A DNA stretch of 64,000 nt, taken from Stomoxys calcitrans. Lineage: Eukaryota > Arthropoda > Insecta > Diptera > Muscidae. Positions 44,170-56,275 of the stretch are shown here, one piece after another. Position numbers and translations under genes: made by a program. Under the pieces are notes generated by a model. The model was not told the DNA's origin, ran no database searches, and saw nothing but the letters and a program-made list of their open reading frames with translations. The stretch covers positions 121,620,458 to 121,684,457 of the forward strand of contig NC_081552.1 in the NCBI RefSeq assembly GCF_963082655.1, in the 5' to 3' direction. How positions within the stretch are numbered: the stretch's first letter is position 1; every line of letters starts with the position of its first letter.

Positions 44170-44410
44170 GCTTGTAAACCCCCAAAGGCCTACACCAAGT
44201 ATGCGTGCAAAAACGTATAGCTTCACTCGTTCGGTCGCTATCTTGATTTCGATAGACAGACGGACATTAAATTAAAATAATACAATATAAAAAACTACTT
44301 CAAACTGAGCCAAAGTCGAACACAAACCGTTTACGTATAGAGGATGTGCTAACCAGGTAACCAACACTATATACTTTATAGATTGCAGATCAATATTTCG
44401 ATGTGGTAGA
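44170..44410 (-). mobile_element. Degenerate HINE 5' end
   Basis: CCTACACCAAGTATGCGTGC, TAGACAGACGGACATTAAAT, ATACTTTATAGATTGCAGAT and CAATATTTCG are in the order of the HINE right end. An AT-rich insertion (44265-44300) splits it. The end motif is eroded to GTGGTAGATATAAAAAGG. Confidence 0.6.
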
Positions 44411-46904
44411 TATAAAAAGGTTTACGTATTAAATAGTTGCATACCAATAATCTGATATAGCTCCCATATAAACAAATCTCCAGGTTAGTTTTCTACGACC
44501 CCTTAAAGAGTGGCTTGGATGACTGCATCGATGGCCTTCAATAGGTCAATGCCCAATGATACGGTTTTTACAGGTTGAAATCCCGGCTTCCGCACATGAG
44601 CGGCTTGTAAAACAATCATATGATAATAAAAATTCAACAAAAGGGGTTCGAGGGAGAAGTGCTTCAACTGCCTTGTCTACTTGTGAGGGAAGGAAGATCG
44701 GCATATGGTATCATACCTTACTCGAATGCTTTGCTGACTTCAGTAACGAGATCATTGCCCATTCTTCATCTCCGACGATTAAGTGACGACTTTTTCGAGA
44801 TACTCGAAACAGGTACTTCAAAATACTTCACCATCAATGCAAAAATTTCACTAAGGCCCAGCTCCTTTGACAGTATTTGTTGACAGTAAATTGTGGTGAG
44901 TGATTATCTGCTCGGGGATTATATGTGCGACGAATGTTTCTCCTTCCCGCCTGATTCTAGAATTGAACCTACAAATCCCATCTCATCGGGCTAACAACGC
45001 CGTTAAATATGCCTCACTTCTCAAACTTGTTCAAACAGATTAGCTCAAAGGCCCCGGTAGCTGAACTGATATCGAGCTTCAGACCAGAGAATTTTTTTAT
45101 ATTGCTGCCAATGCTTCTGTCTGCCAATATAACCTAACCTTACGCCCATTCGTGGTAGTTTACTAAATGAACCATTATGGTATTCGTTGAACCCATTCCA
45201 ATTGGCTGTCTTTGGTTTGATAAACGTCGAGCGAAAAAATCGCTAAGAAATCAATTTTGAGTTTGGCTAAAGAAACAAACAATCTGCTATAGCCATATAA
45301 GAAGAAAACATCAGGCTCATACAGTTTTTGTCCGTTGGTATACCTATTGACTATTCAGCCTGAGTCGGAGTTCGGTTTGGAGTTGAGAAAGATTGCCCCA
45401 ACTCTGAACCGTACTCAAACCTCGGTTTTTTAGCCTGACTTCGACTCCGGCTAGTGGTCAGCGTCGAGAGCCACACTTCACAGACATGGAAATGGTTTTT
45501 AAAGAGTAAACTTATTAAAAGGCAAATATATAGTAGCCGAAATAATCTATAGATATGTGTTACGGTACGGTTTAACTTGGTTGGGCTTTAAATAAGAAAA
45601 ACAAAATTTTTAATAGCACCTCTTCCTGTGCAAATTCATACAGTTTTATTTAATAAGGTCTAGTATAATAATTCGCGGGGATAATCTACAGAGCGAGGGA
45701 AAGAAAGAGCGAGCTTTAAAATTGTTTTTCCTGTACCTAAAAAATGACGTGGTAAATTTTTGTCTACTATTTTGAAGATGTAACCTTAAAGTTGAACGTG
45801 TTGATATTTGTGGCATAATTGGCGATGCTGATACATTTTTGCAGATTTGGCATGAATTCCTCACGCGCCTAAGGTAAAAAGTGTTCATTTCGCTATAACT
45901 TGTTTTTTCATCTAGGGGAAATTTACATTTCACGACGCCCAAAAAGAGCACAACCACTATCGCTGCGCAACAAGTCGTTTTCGTACGTAAAATAAACGAG
46001 ATTGCCAAATTTCTAATTGTAACTAAGTGTTTGTTAGTGATCTTGCTCATATATAATTACACTCCGAGGCTTTTGGTAAGTTGAACTTATTTAACTAATA
46101 CATATGAAAATACTACAAAATCTAATTATTTTATAAAAGCTGAATGCGTTTCTTTTAAAATAGTTTTGTTTTTCATTATTTATAAATTATCTTCGTGTGT
46201 TTTGGTTGAAATTAAAACAGCATATGTATATGAATTTGAGTACGCTCCACACACTCACACTTGTGTGTAAGCATGTTCGTAAGCAGCTAATCAATTGGTT
46301 TGTGCCATACTAATTTTTATATGTAAATGGCAACTTTTTGGCCAAAGAAACCCAAAAAAAAATCAAATGTGGTAACCTTATCAAACCACTGAAAGAACGA
46401 TTTAGGGAAATTTGTCCCCCAAAAACAAGTATTACCTGACTTTATATAAGACTCTTAGTCGTGGTATGTAAGTGATATTTGCTTCTAATGTTGTTGATGA
46501 TGGTCTCATATGATATATGGTGGAATATTTCGTACATGGTTGAATTAAGAAGTTTGGCTCACTTGCCCAGCTGATGGAATTGTCCAACTCCAGAGTTTTT
46601 TCCAAATCCCACTAGAACGTCAAATGCTTGGTTTGGATTTTAAAATTTGTTCACATTTTGTTCCTTTTTCACATTTTAATTGTTTTAATTTATAATTTAC
46701 ACATATTTAATCATAAATCTTTTGATCTTGTGGTTGCTTCACATGACAATGCAAATAAAAACTAGATTAGGAAGTGTCCAGAAATTTGACAGCCTAGTGG
46801 TAATTTGCGCCACCATCACAACAGGATTGTATAGTTGATTTCGTTGTTGTTTCTTTATCTTTCCATGGTTTCATGTACATAGTGTACCAGACAAATGGTG
46901 GTTT
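44411..46904. other. Largely unassigned region
   Basis: Small HINE-like words near 44450-44500 (TCTGATATAGCTCCCATATA). Two overlapping plus frames at 44556-44883 have no recognised product. A minus frame of 134 codons at 45646-46050 has a hydrophobic stretch near its residues 28-43 but matches nothing known to me. Nothing else was found. Confidence 0.35.
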
Positions 46905-47154
46905 GTAGTAAGATATATTCATTTACAGGTAGTGGCAGTTGCCCAACAACAAAATATTGAGTACACAATCTGTAATAATCAGCGATTAGTGCACCTCTGA
47001 TTTTGTGTATGTAACTAGTTCGCGCCATGTTGTTTGTGTGTATGGTTCTTAACTATAATACACACACAACCAAAACTCGTTGACAGATTGTGCACTTCGC
47101 GAGAAAATATTGTCCTCAGCAGTTTACGGTACACTACCTGTTAATTATGTCATG
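46905..47154. repeat. Fold-back repeat C, half copy
   Basis: Has the centre (AAGATATATTCATTTACAGG, CAACAACAAAATATTGAG) and one arm ending CAGCAGTTTACGGTACACTA, CCTGTTAATTATGTCATGG. The opposite arm is missing. Confidence 0.75.
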
Positions 47155-47159
47155 GTTTG

Positions 47160-48270
47160 CAGGCAGTATGATTACGTCTTCATGATTCAAGAACGACGCG
47201 CGCCTATTGGCTCATGATATGCCTTCGTCATCTAGAAAGATATTAGTTTACTGTCTTTTTGAACCAGCTCGACACAGTCTCCTCCAGTTGGAAAATACTT
47301 TCTCTGACATGTTTATGTTGAGTAGGTGGTGCCTAATTTCATCGTTGTTTCATTCACCTAAGTTTTGGCACTCCGGCTGAGTTGATTTGTTTTCGCGAAG
47401 AAATTTGGGTCCTGCGAACCAAATTGCCAAATTGGGTCCTGCGAACCAAATTGCCAAATTGGGTCCTGCGAACCAATTTGGTTTGATATTTTGATGCAAG
47501 GTCTGCTGCATTTAATTTAGATGGCACCCATCGCAACTTGCACCAATAACTGCAGCTTGTAGCTCTAATCTGGGGATAGACATTGGGTTTAGTGGAGCTA
47601 CCTTCTATTTTGCAGCTACTATGGTGGTATTGCACTGTTGTTGACTGATGACTCGTAATAAACTGCTGCGTAAGTGTCTTCGCCGGTGTCGATGAATGTG
47701 TGCAACTCTATTTCAGTTGCTTCATTTATGTACTGGGAGTAGCATCTTGGTATTTTTACAGCTAATGTGCTCGATATCTTCTTTCCATTTTTGCCATTAA
47801 ACAGCTAGAAGGCTGTGGAATTCGTCGTCCCAATCGATGTCAGATTGCCAGACTTCTTGAAGAAGGATTTTTTTCAATTAAATTATCAACAAAGTGATTT
47901 TGTTGTTTGGCCTCCACCGCGCGGGCATATGTGTCTTTATAATGGTCAGCATTGAAGTCACGAGCATAATGTGCTATGAATGGAGCACACGAAATTCTCT
48001 ACTGTTGAGAGTAAATTTTGCACCATTTTCTGCATTCGAAATATTAATAGACGCTTGAATTGAGGTTTCGTCCATTCGAGAAGTTTCGCCGGTCCAATTT
48101 AAACAAATTGGTTTATTTATACCTTTAAGCTCGAGCGAATCGAAAACGTCCTTTTCGATCAATATTACTGGCGAACCTTCATCAAGAAATGCAAATGTGT
48201 CGATTTCTTATTTTTCTTCATCAGTCAATCAGGAAACTTTAGTGACTTTGGCGAATAAAACGTTTTTTTC
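47160..48270 (-). pseudogene. BEL/Pao retrotransposon remnant
   Basis: The minus strand begins with a protease-type segment near 48170-48215 (FLDEGSPVILIEKDVF) and 47974-48162, the LDEGS motif being the BEL/Pao protease signature. After large deletions comes a region near 47560-47760 with YFIDTGEDTYAAV-like and IPRLELQAAV-like blocks, the RNase H side of BEL/Pao pol. Then LRWVPSKLNAADLASK follows at about 47510-47560. The frame is destroyed by stops. No LTR was recognised. Confidence 0.72.
47407..47475 (-). repeat. 27-bp tandem repeat in the BEL/Pao remnant
   Basis: GGGTCCTGCGAACCAA recurs at 47407, 47434 and 47461, exactly 27 bases apart, encoding three copies of a nine-residue unit (FGNLVRRTQ) on the minus strand. 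Confidence 0.9.
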
Positions 48271-48679
48271 GCAGCATTGGTAACTGTAAAATAAACATAT
48301 GTTTCATTAATTATTACAAAATAAATAAATCTGCTGAGCAATAATGAAAAAGGGCATGATTCTCATATAAGATTTGATGGTTTTAATATTAAGATGCATG
48401 TTGCTGTAGTTCAACATTCGTAGCGAAGCTTTGCAAATGGCCCAGAAATCCGAAGCATGGAGAGAGTAATGGAAAATGGGGCTTATTGTACCATCGGAGT
48501 GAGAAGTCGGACTGGCGGGCGCTAGTTGCTGGCATTTGAGTACCGGCTTTTGGCTCAGTCTGTGGAGCGCGGTTCTTTTGCTGATCCAACCCTCTGGCAG
48601 GTGACAAAAAAACATAATACATCAACCAGCTATCGATGGAACAAGAAACACAATAGACCATTAACAAAACGCCTTTACA
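48271..48679. other. Unassigned stretch with a minus frame
   Basis: A frame at 48389-48745 (minus) holds a Gln/Lys/Pro-rich part (GLDQQKNRAPQTEPKAGTQM). It could be a scrap of the adjacent retrotransposon; no motif proves it. Confidence 0.3.
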
Positions 48680-49072
48680 ACAGATGATCAAAATCATGTT
48701 TGGTACGGAAGAAGTGTAATTTACCACAGACAGAATGTCTGCCATTACAAAAAAATAAATGCATTGGAAAAGGTACAGCTAATAAGCAGGGTTGTCGAGC
48801 TTGGTTAATGTGGTAATTGTATCATAGATGCGTTTTCGCAATTAATACAATTCAAATACAACATACCAACGCACGACCCTTGAAGCCATCACACCTAATA
48901 TGGTTGAAAAGTCTTCTAACCAAAGACGAAACGCGTCCCATAGTGGTGGTTGCTATCTTTGGCTTTCCTTTTCCATTTGCATCTCCGATCATTGTGCTCA
49001 TCTCGAAAGAGAACAAACAAGAATTGTAAAATTTAATGATCTCGCCCTAACAGGCAAAAAACTTGAAAAATT
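48680..49072 (+). repeat. Dispersed ~400-bp repeat D, copy 2
   Basis: Matches 37640-38045, including CACAGACAGAATGTCTGCCA and CTCGCCCTAACAGGCAAAAA. Both copies end at about the same point (AACTTGAAAAATTA), suggesting a real terminus. Confidence 0.8.
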
Positions 49073-49754
49073 AATTTAAAAAAAAATTTTAACTGGATCT
49101 AATAACTTTCAAACAATTGCAAGAAAAAGTTGAACTTTGGAAATAAAATCGTTAACTATCCTTTTTTTATAAAAAACTTTTATTTAAAAAATCAAATATA
49201 AAAAATTTTGGAATTTCCCCTCTTTTCAGATGGTATGTGTTTGCTTCGTCAGCCTCGGATGAATGTTAATGGACTACCAGTGTAGAAGGTTGTCTTGGTG
49301 GGGGCCTCTGCGGTCAATAAGGACCCTTCGAGTTCTCGTCCGTCTAGTCTTTGGTAAGTATTGTCTAGTTAAACTGTAGATGTCGCAGTTAGTTTTTGTC
49401 TAAAAAGTATTTTTTTGTTTCTTTTCAGAGGTTTTCTGTTGTTCACTTCTTCAGCACAGTAGGGTCAACATCGGTTGAAAGCTGCAAGGAAATATCCTTT
49501 AAATTCTTACTACCTAACCTAACGATTAGCTCATGTTTAGGTAAGTCTGCATCCCATTCAACGGGTGAGTAAAAAGAAAAAAAGCACTAATGTTGGCCCT
49601 ACCTAACTTATTTGTATACAAAAAATAACCTTTTCAATAAAAAGAATCAACCGCCCAAATCAAACGTTCGTATTGCAGTCAGGTCGTTAAATTACTTCCA
49701 CTTTTAACCTTTAATTTTTGTTTTAATCAATGTTTTTTCAGGTTTTCCGAATTG
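49073..49754. other. Unassigned AT-rich spacer
   Basis: Poly-T tracts and scattered GTAAGT/TTTCAG words. No ORF or repeat recognised. Confidence 0.35.
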
Positions 49755-50606
49755 TTTTTATACCCTCCACCATAAGATGGGGGGTATACTAATTTCGTCA
49801 TTCTGTTTGTAACTACTCGAAATATTCGTCTGAGACCCCATAAAGTATATATATTCTTGATCGTCGTGACATTTCATGTCGATCTAGCCATGTCCGTCCG
49901 TCCGTCCGTCCGTCTGTCTGTCGAAAGCACGCTAACTTTCGAAGGAGTAAAGCTAGCCGCTTGAAATTTTGCACAAATACTTCTTATTAGTGTAGGTCGG
50001 TTGGTATTGTAAATGGGCCATATCGGTCCATTTTTTGATATAGCTGCCATATAAACCGATTTTGGGTCTTGACTTCTTGAGCCTCTAGAGTGCGCAATTC
50101 TTATCCGATTGAAATGAAATTTTGCACGACGTGTTTTGCTATGATATCCAACAAGTGTGCAAAGTATAAATCAAATCGGTCCATAACCTGATACAGCTGC
50201 CATATAAACCGATCTTGGGTCTTGACTTCTTGAGCCTCTAGAGTGCGCAATTCTTATCCGATTGGAATGGAATTTCGCACGACGTGTTTTGCTATGATGC
50301 CTAACAACTGTGCGAAGTATGGTTGAAATCGGTCCATAACCTGATATAGCTGCCATATAAACCGATCTGGGATCTTGACTTCTTGAGCCTCTAGAGGTCG
50401 CAATTATTATCCGATTTGCCTGAAATTTTGTACGACGGATTCTCTCATGACCATTAACATACGTGTTTATTATGGTATGGTATAAATCGATCTCTCTATT
50501 TTACGTCTTGAGCCCTCAAAGGGCGCAATTCTTATTCGAATTGGCTGACATTTTACACAGGTCTCCAACATATAATTTAATTGTGGTCCAAACCGGACCA
50601 TATCTT
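49755..50606 (+). mobile_element. HINE copy, 3' end truncated
   Basis: The 5' end is TTTTTATACCCTCCACCATA with a GTCC run at 49892-49912. It has two to three monomers and then stops at about 50606 within the ACCGGACCATATCTTG segment. The last ~150 bases (inverted subterminal motif, hairpin, CTTGTT) are lost. Same orientation as the next copy. Confidence 0.82.
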
Positions 50607-50717
50607 GTTTCAGTTATTTTTTCGTTTAAGCTTTTGGTTTCTGTTTTTCTTTAATTTTGCAACTTTATCTCTGTTCAGTTCTTTTTGCTTAATTCTTCAT
50701 TTGTTCACTTTTCAAGC
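50607..50717. other. Short T-rich spacer
   Basis: About 110 bases, T-rich, between two HINE copies in the same orientation. Confidence 0.4.
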
Positions 50718-51899
50718 CTTTTTATACCCTCCACCATAAGATGGGGGGTATACTAATTTCGTCATTCTGATTGTAACTACTCGAAATATTCGTCTGAGAC
50801 CCCATAAAGTATATATATTCTTGATTCTTGAAATTTTATGTCGATCTAGCCATGTCCGTCCGTCTGTCCGTCCGTCCGTCCGTCTGTCGAAAGCACGCTA
50901 ACTTCCGAAGGAGTAAAGCTAGCCTCTTGAAATTTTGCACAAATACTTCTTATTAGGGTAGGTCGGTTGGTATTGTAAATGGGCCATATCGGTCCATGTT
51001 TTGATATAGCTGCCATATAAACCGATCTTGGGTCTTCACTTCTTGAGCCTCTAGAGTGCGCAATTCTTATCCGATTGGAATGAAATTTTGCACGACGTGT
51101 TTTATTATGATATCCAACAACTGTGCCAAGTATGGTTCAAATCAGTTCATAACCTGATATAGCTGCCATATAAACCGATCTTGGGTCTTGACTTTTTGAG
51201 CCTCTAGAGTGCGCAATTCTTATCCGATTGGAATGAAATTTTGCACGACGTGTTTTATTATGATATCCAACAACTGTGCCAAGTATGGTTCAAATCAGTT
51301 CATAACCTGATATAGCTGCCATATAAACCGATCTGGGATCTTGAATTCTTCAGCCTCTAGAGTGCGCAATTCTTATCTGATTGGAATGAAATTTTGCACG
51401 ACGATTTTTTTTTATTATATCCAACAACTGTGCCAAGTATGGTTCAAATCGGTCCATAACCTTATATAGCTGTCATATAAACCGATCTTGGGTCTTGACT
51501 TCTTGAGCCTCTAGAGGTCGCAATTATTATCCGATTTGCCTGAAATTTTGTACGACGGATTCTCTCATGACCATTAACATACGTGTTTATTATGGTCTGA
51601 ATCGGTATATAGCCCGATACAGCTCCCATATAAATCGATCTCTCTATTTTACTTCTTGAGCCCACAAAGGCGCAATTCTTATTCGAATTGGCTGACATTT
51701 TACACAGGCCTCCAACATATAATTTAATTGTGGTCCAAACCGGACCATATCTTGATATCGCTCTAATAGCAGAGCAAATCTTTTCTTATATCCTTTTTTG
51801 CCTAAGAAGAGATGCCGGGAAAAGAACTCGACAAATGCGATCCATGGTGGAGGGTATATAAGATTCGGCCCGGCCGAACTAAGCACGCTTTTACTTGTT
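50718..51899 (+). mobile_element. HINE copy, complete
   Basis: 5' TTTTTATACCCTCCACCATA; microsatellite 50855-50885; monomer landmark ACCGATCTTGGG at 51021, 51174 and 51327 (153 apart) and further decayed units. The 3' side has CCATGGTGGAGGGTATATAA, ATTCGGCCCGGCCGAACTAA and GCACGCTTTTACTTGTT. It is a good reference copy for the family. Confidence 0.87.
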
Positions 51900-52568
51900 T
51901 AAAGTTCGTTTCTTTTAAAAAACTTTCTTTAAATATGGTTATGGTACATTCATTTTCATTTCAATAAAAATATCTTGACTTTTTTTTTATTTTATTTTTG
52001 AAGATGGCTCCACCTCCGTACGCTGCCAAGTCCCAATTCAAAAAGAAAGACGCTTATTTAGGTCACCGGCCGGCTTGGCTTGGATTCACCTCCATTATCA
52101 AATTTGACTTCCAGCGGGCACCAAGAAAACATATGGTGGTAGCCATAGTGTTCAGTTCGTGTCAGCTGGCTGTATCTTTCGTTGACAGGAGGCGACTTCT
52201 AGCCATAAAATGGCGCTGGTTGTCTACTATCCGCTAGTAGATGACGCTGGGGTTGCGCCTTAGGCAGCACACCATCAACCCAACCATCCGTTGAACACCA
52301 CTGTTAAAGGATAGGAGAGAGATAAAATAAAAATAACTCTTCTCAGTGTATTTCATTTCATAAAGTTTATACGCTTCTTAAGTCAAACCTATCCCATCGT
52401 GTGTAGGCCCCATTTAGAATATGTTATGTAACTTGAGCTATCTTCCCCATAAGTATATACCTCGACTTACCATTTTTATGTTTTACAGATATACCTTCAT
52501 TAAATTAATTGAAAACACTGCAGCAGACGGACAACACGGGAAATAAATAATAAAAAGTGTTAAGAAAA
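51900..52568. other. Spacer with one unrecognised short frame
   Basis: A plus frame from ATG 52004 to TAG 52237 (78 codons, MAPPPYAAKSQFKKKDAYLG at the start) follows a pyrimidine-rich TTTTTATTTTATTTTTGAAG, so an exon start is conceivable. I recognise no family, and the sequence sits between two mobile elements. The rest is featureless. Confidence 0.3.
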
Positions 52569-54361
52569 AACAAGTAAAAGCGTGCTAAGTTCGGCCGGGC
52601 CGAATCTTATATACCCTCCACCATGGATCGCATTTGTCAAGTTCTTTTCCCGGCATCTCTTCTTAGGCAAAAAAGGATATAAGAAAAGATTTGCTCTGCT
52701 TTTAGAGCGATATCAAGATATGGTCCGTTTCGGACCACAATTAAATTATATGTTGGAGACCTGTGTAAAATTTCAGCCAATTCGAATAAGAATTGTGCTC
52801 ATTGGGGGCTCAAGAAGTTAAATAGAGAGAACGATTTATATGGGAGCTGTATCGGGCAATAGACCGATTCACACCATAATAAACACGTTTGTTGATGGTC
52901 ATGAAAGGATCCGTGGTAAAAAATTTCAGGCATTTCGGATAATAATTGCGACCTCTAGGGATCAAGAAGTCAAGATCCCAGATCGGTTTATATGGCAGCT
53001 ATGTCAGGTTATTGACCGATTTGAACGTTATTTGACACAGTTGTTAAAAGTAAGAATAAAATACGTCATGCAAAATTTCAGCCAAATCGGATAGGAATTG
53101 GGCCCTCTAGAAGCTCAAGAAGTAAAATCCCCAGATCTGTTTATATGACAGCTATATCAGGTTATGGACCGATTTGAACCATACTTGGCACAGTTGTTGG
53201 ATGTCATAACAAAATACTACGTGCCAAAATCATTTAAATCGGATAAGAATTGCGCACTCTAGAGGCTCAAGAATTCAAGACCCAAGATCGGTTTATATGG
53301 CAGCTATATCAAAACATGGACCGATATGAACCATACTTGCTAAAATTGTTGGATATCATAACAAAACACGTCGTGCAAAATTTCATTCCAATCGGATAAG
53401 AATTGCGCCCTCTAGAGGCTCAAGAAGTCAAGACCCAAGATCGGTTTATATGGCAGCTATATCAGGTTATAGACCGATTTGAACCATACTTGGCACAGTT
53501 ATTGGATATCATAACAAAACACGTGGTGCAAAATTTCATTCCAATCGGATAAGAATTGCGCTCTTTAGAGGCTCAAGAAGTCAAGACCCAAGATCGGTTT
53601 ATATGGCAGCTATATCAGGTTATATACCGATTTGAACCATACTTGGCACAGTTGTTGGATATCATAACGAATCACGTAGTGCAAAATTTCATTCTGATCG
53701 GATAAGAATTGCGCACTCTAGAGGCTCAAGAATTCAAGACCCAAGATCGGTTTATATGGCAGCTATATCAAAACATGGACCGATTTGAACCATACGTAGC
53801 ACAGTTGTTGGGTATCATAACAAAACACGTGGTGCAAAATTTCATTCCAATCGGATAAGAATTGCGCTCTCTAGAGGCTCAAGAAGTCAAGACCCAAGAT
53901 CGGTTTATATGGCAGCTATATCAGGTTATATACCGATTTGAACCATACTTGGCACAGTTGTTGGATATCATAACAAAACACGTCGTGCAAAATTTCATTC
54001 CAATCGGATAAGAATTGCGCACTCTAGAGGCTCAAGAAGTCAAGACCCAAGATCGGTTTATATGGCAGCTATATCAAAACATGGACCGATATGGCCCATT
54101 TACAATACCAACCGACCTACACTAATAAGAAGTATTTGTGCAAAATTTCAAGCGGCTAGCTCTACTCCTTTGGAAGTTAGCGTGCTTTCGACAGACAGAC
54201 GGACGGACGGACGGACGGACGGACATGGCTAGATCGACATAAAATTTCACGACGATCAAGAATATATATACTTTATGGGGTCTCAGACGAATATTTCGAG
54301 TAGTTACAAACAGAATGACGAAATTAGTATACCCCCCATCTTATGGTGGAGGGTATAAAAA
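52569..54361 (-). mobile_element. HINE copy, longest (eight monomers)
   Basis: Both ends are intact: AACAAGTAAAAGCGTGCTAA and ATGGTGGAGGGTATAAAAA, with hairpin and microsatellite (54195-54224). Several neighbouring monomers are nearly identical, which suggests recent array expansion. Confidence 0.87.
52981..54203 (-). repeat. Eight 153-bp monomers
   Basis: The landmark GATC[GT]GTTTATATG is at 52981, 53134, 53286, 53439, 53592, 53745, 53898 and 54051. Spacing is 153 except one interval of 152. Confidence 0.93.
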
Positions 54362-54374
54362 ACAAATATAATAC

Positions 54375-54385
54375 ACTGTCCCGTG
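54375..54385. repeat. Left target-site duplication of the Jockey-like LINE
   Basis: ACTGTCCCGTG, identical to 56174-56184, immediately outside both ends of the truncated LINE. Confidence 0.7.
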
Positions 54386-56173
54386 TCCAGCCGGTCGAAT
54401 ACCCCAAGTGCTGCCCAATTTCCCGGCGCAAGCAGTGGTACTCGCAGACGAGCGTGATGGGATTCGTTCTATGAACCCCGCTAAGCCCAGAATCAGCGAG
54501 CTGAATCTGGAAATAAACAGGGTAGTCAACGACCATAAGCGGAATTTGTGGCTGGAACACTTGGAGCAATGTAACTTAGGCACCGGTGTAGGCAAACTGT
54601 GGGCCACTGTTGAGACACTCTCGAACCCCGGTAGACGGGATGACAGGACCTCAATCACTTTTGGCGAAATAACCGTGACTGATCCGAAGAGATGCACCAG
54701 GTTGTTCAACCGTCAATTTATTGTGCATCCCGAGTGAGTGGATAATGGGCAGAGTGATCCCGCTACTGAAGGCTGGAAAAGACCCGAGTTTGTGGGAGTC
54801 GTACAGACCGATCTCCCTTCTCTCACCAGTGGCAAAGACGCTTGATGCATTACTCCTCCCGAGCCTCGTAGGAGAATTTCCATTCGCCGAGCATCAACAT
54901 GGATTTCGGAGATTGCACAGCACAACAACAGCTTAGCATGCCATCACCACACACATTTGCCATGGCTTCAATCAACCCAGGCCATGTGATAGGACGGTCC
55001 TCGTGGCACTGGACCATCGAAGGCATTTGACACGGTCAGCCATTCCAAATTATTTGAGGACATCGCCAACACGTCCCTCCAGCCAGGCCTGAAACGATGG
55101 GTCGCAAATTATCTGTGTGGTCGCCAGTCATTTGTGGAATTTAGGGATAAGAAGTCGAAACACCGTAGAGTGAAACAGGGAATTCCCCAAGGTGGGGTGC
55201 TATCTCCGGCACTGTTTAATCTCTACCTATCCTCCATTCCACCCCCTCCAGACGGCATAGAGATCGTATCATATGCGGACGATTGTACGATCATGGCATC
55301 AGGCCCCCCACCCATTGATGACATCTGCGATAGGTTGAACGTCTACCTCAACGAGCTTGCCTCATATTTCGCTGCAAGATATCTGAAGATATCCGCCACC
55401 AAATCTTCAGCCACACTGTTCACTACAAATACGCGTGAGGTGAATACTGAGCTGACTGTGATGGTCAATGGAGAAACGATTCGGACCATCAAGTGTCCTA
55501 AAATACTTGGCGTCACATTTGACAGCTCTTACAAATTCTCCTCACATACCACAGTAATTTACGATAAAGTCAAAAGCAAAAACAAGGTCCTTAAGTCACT
55601 TGCTGGCAGCACTTGGGGTGCAGACAAAGAAACCTTGTTGACCACGTACAAAGCAAAGTTATGCAGCGCCAGTGTGGTCACGTCAATTTTGTGACACGCA
55701 GTGGAATAATATTCAGATCAGAATGCCGCACCCCGAACTGCGACGGGCTGTCTCTTCAGTTCTCATGTGGACCACCTCCATCAGGAGAAAAAGATCCTAC
55801 CAGTGCGAAGACATAACTACATGCTGTCCAAGCAATACCTTTTGGGCCGTTATCGCAGAAACCATCCAAACCATCATCTTGTGGATAGATATCCACCGCC
55901 CAGAAGCCTTAAGGTAGATCTACACGATCTAGAGCGTGAGGTTCAGCGCTAAAAGAGAGAACCTCTAGATCAAGCGGGTCTAAACAACATTCATGCAGAC
56001 ACGGTATCCCGAATGTAATAAGGGACCGCACGATACACGTCACCTGTCTGACTGCCCGGCCAGACCCACTCGACTCAGACCCAGATCCCTGGGGACGCAC
56101 CCCGTCTTAGTCGCAGAGTTCCTGGGTCTTGACACTCAACAAAATCAAGCAGACGAAAGATAGAACACAATAA
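54386..56173 (+). pseudogene. 5'-truncated Jockey-like LINE (RT part)
   Basis: Starts in the segment between endonuclease and RT (PAGRIPQVLPNFPAQAV). 54408-54720 encodes the RT lead-in (LADERDGIR, VNDHKRNLWLEHLEQC). 54740-54936 encodes GRVIPLLKAGKDPSLWESYR. 55134-55694 encodes QGIPQGGVLSPALFNLYLSS and VSYADDCTIMASG (intact YADD). A deletion at about 54725 removes the first RT block. A TAG at 54936 and a frameshift near 55000 break the frame. It is framed by ACTGTCCCGTG on both sides (54375-54385, 56174-56184), a probable target-site duplication. Confidence 0.82.
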
Positions 56174-56184
56174 ACTGTCCCGTG
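56174..56184. repeat. Right target-site duplication of the Jockey-like LINE
   Basis: ACTGTCCCGTG directly after the LINE 3' end (GAACACAATAA). Confidence 0.7.
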
Positions 56185-56252
56185 CCCCCCTTAAGTGCGT
56201 GCCAAAATAACATAACTAAATAATAAGATAATTATGGCTAGCGTGAAAAATG

Positions 56253-56275
56253 CGTGTGTGTGTGTGTGTGTGTGT
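56253..56275. repeat. (TG)n microsatellite
   Basis: About 11 GT dinucleotides. Confidence 0.95.

Noticed and set aside
45646..46050. 134-codon minus frame as a secreted or membrane protein
   Set aside because: One weak hydrophobic stretch, no recognised homology, unclear start; kept only as a mention.
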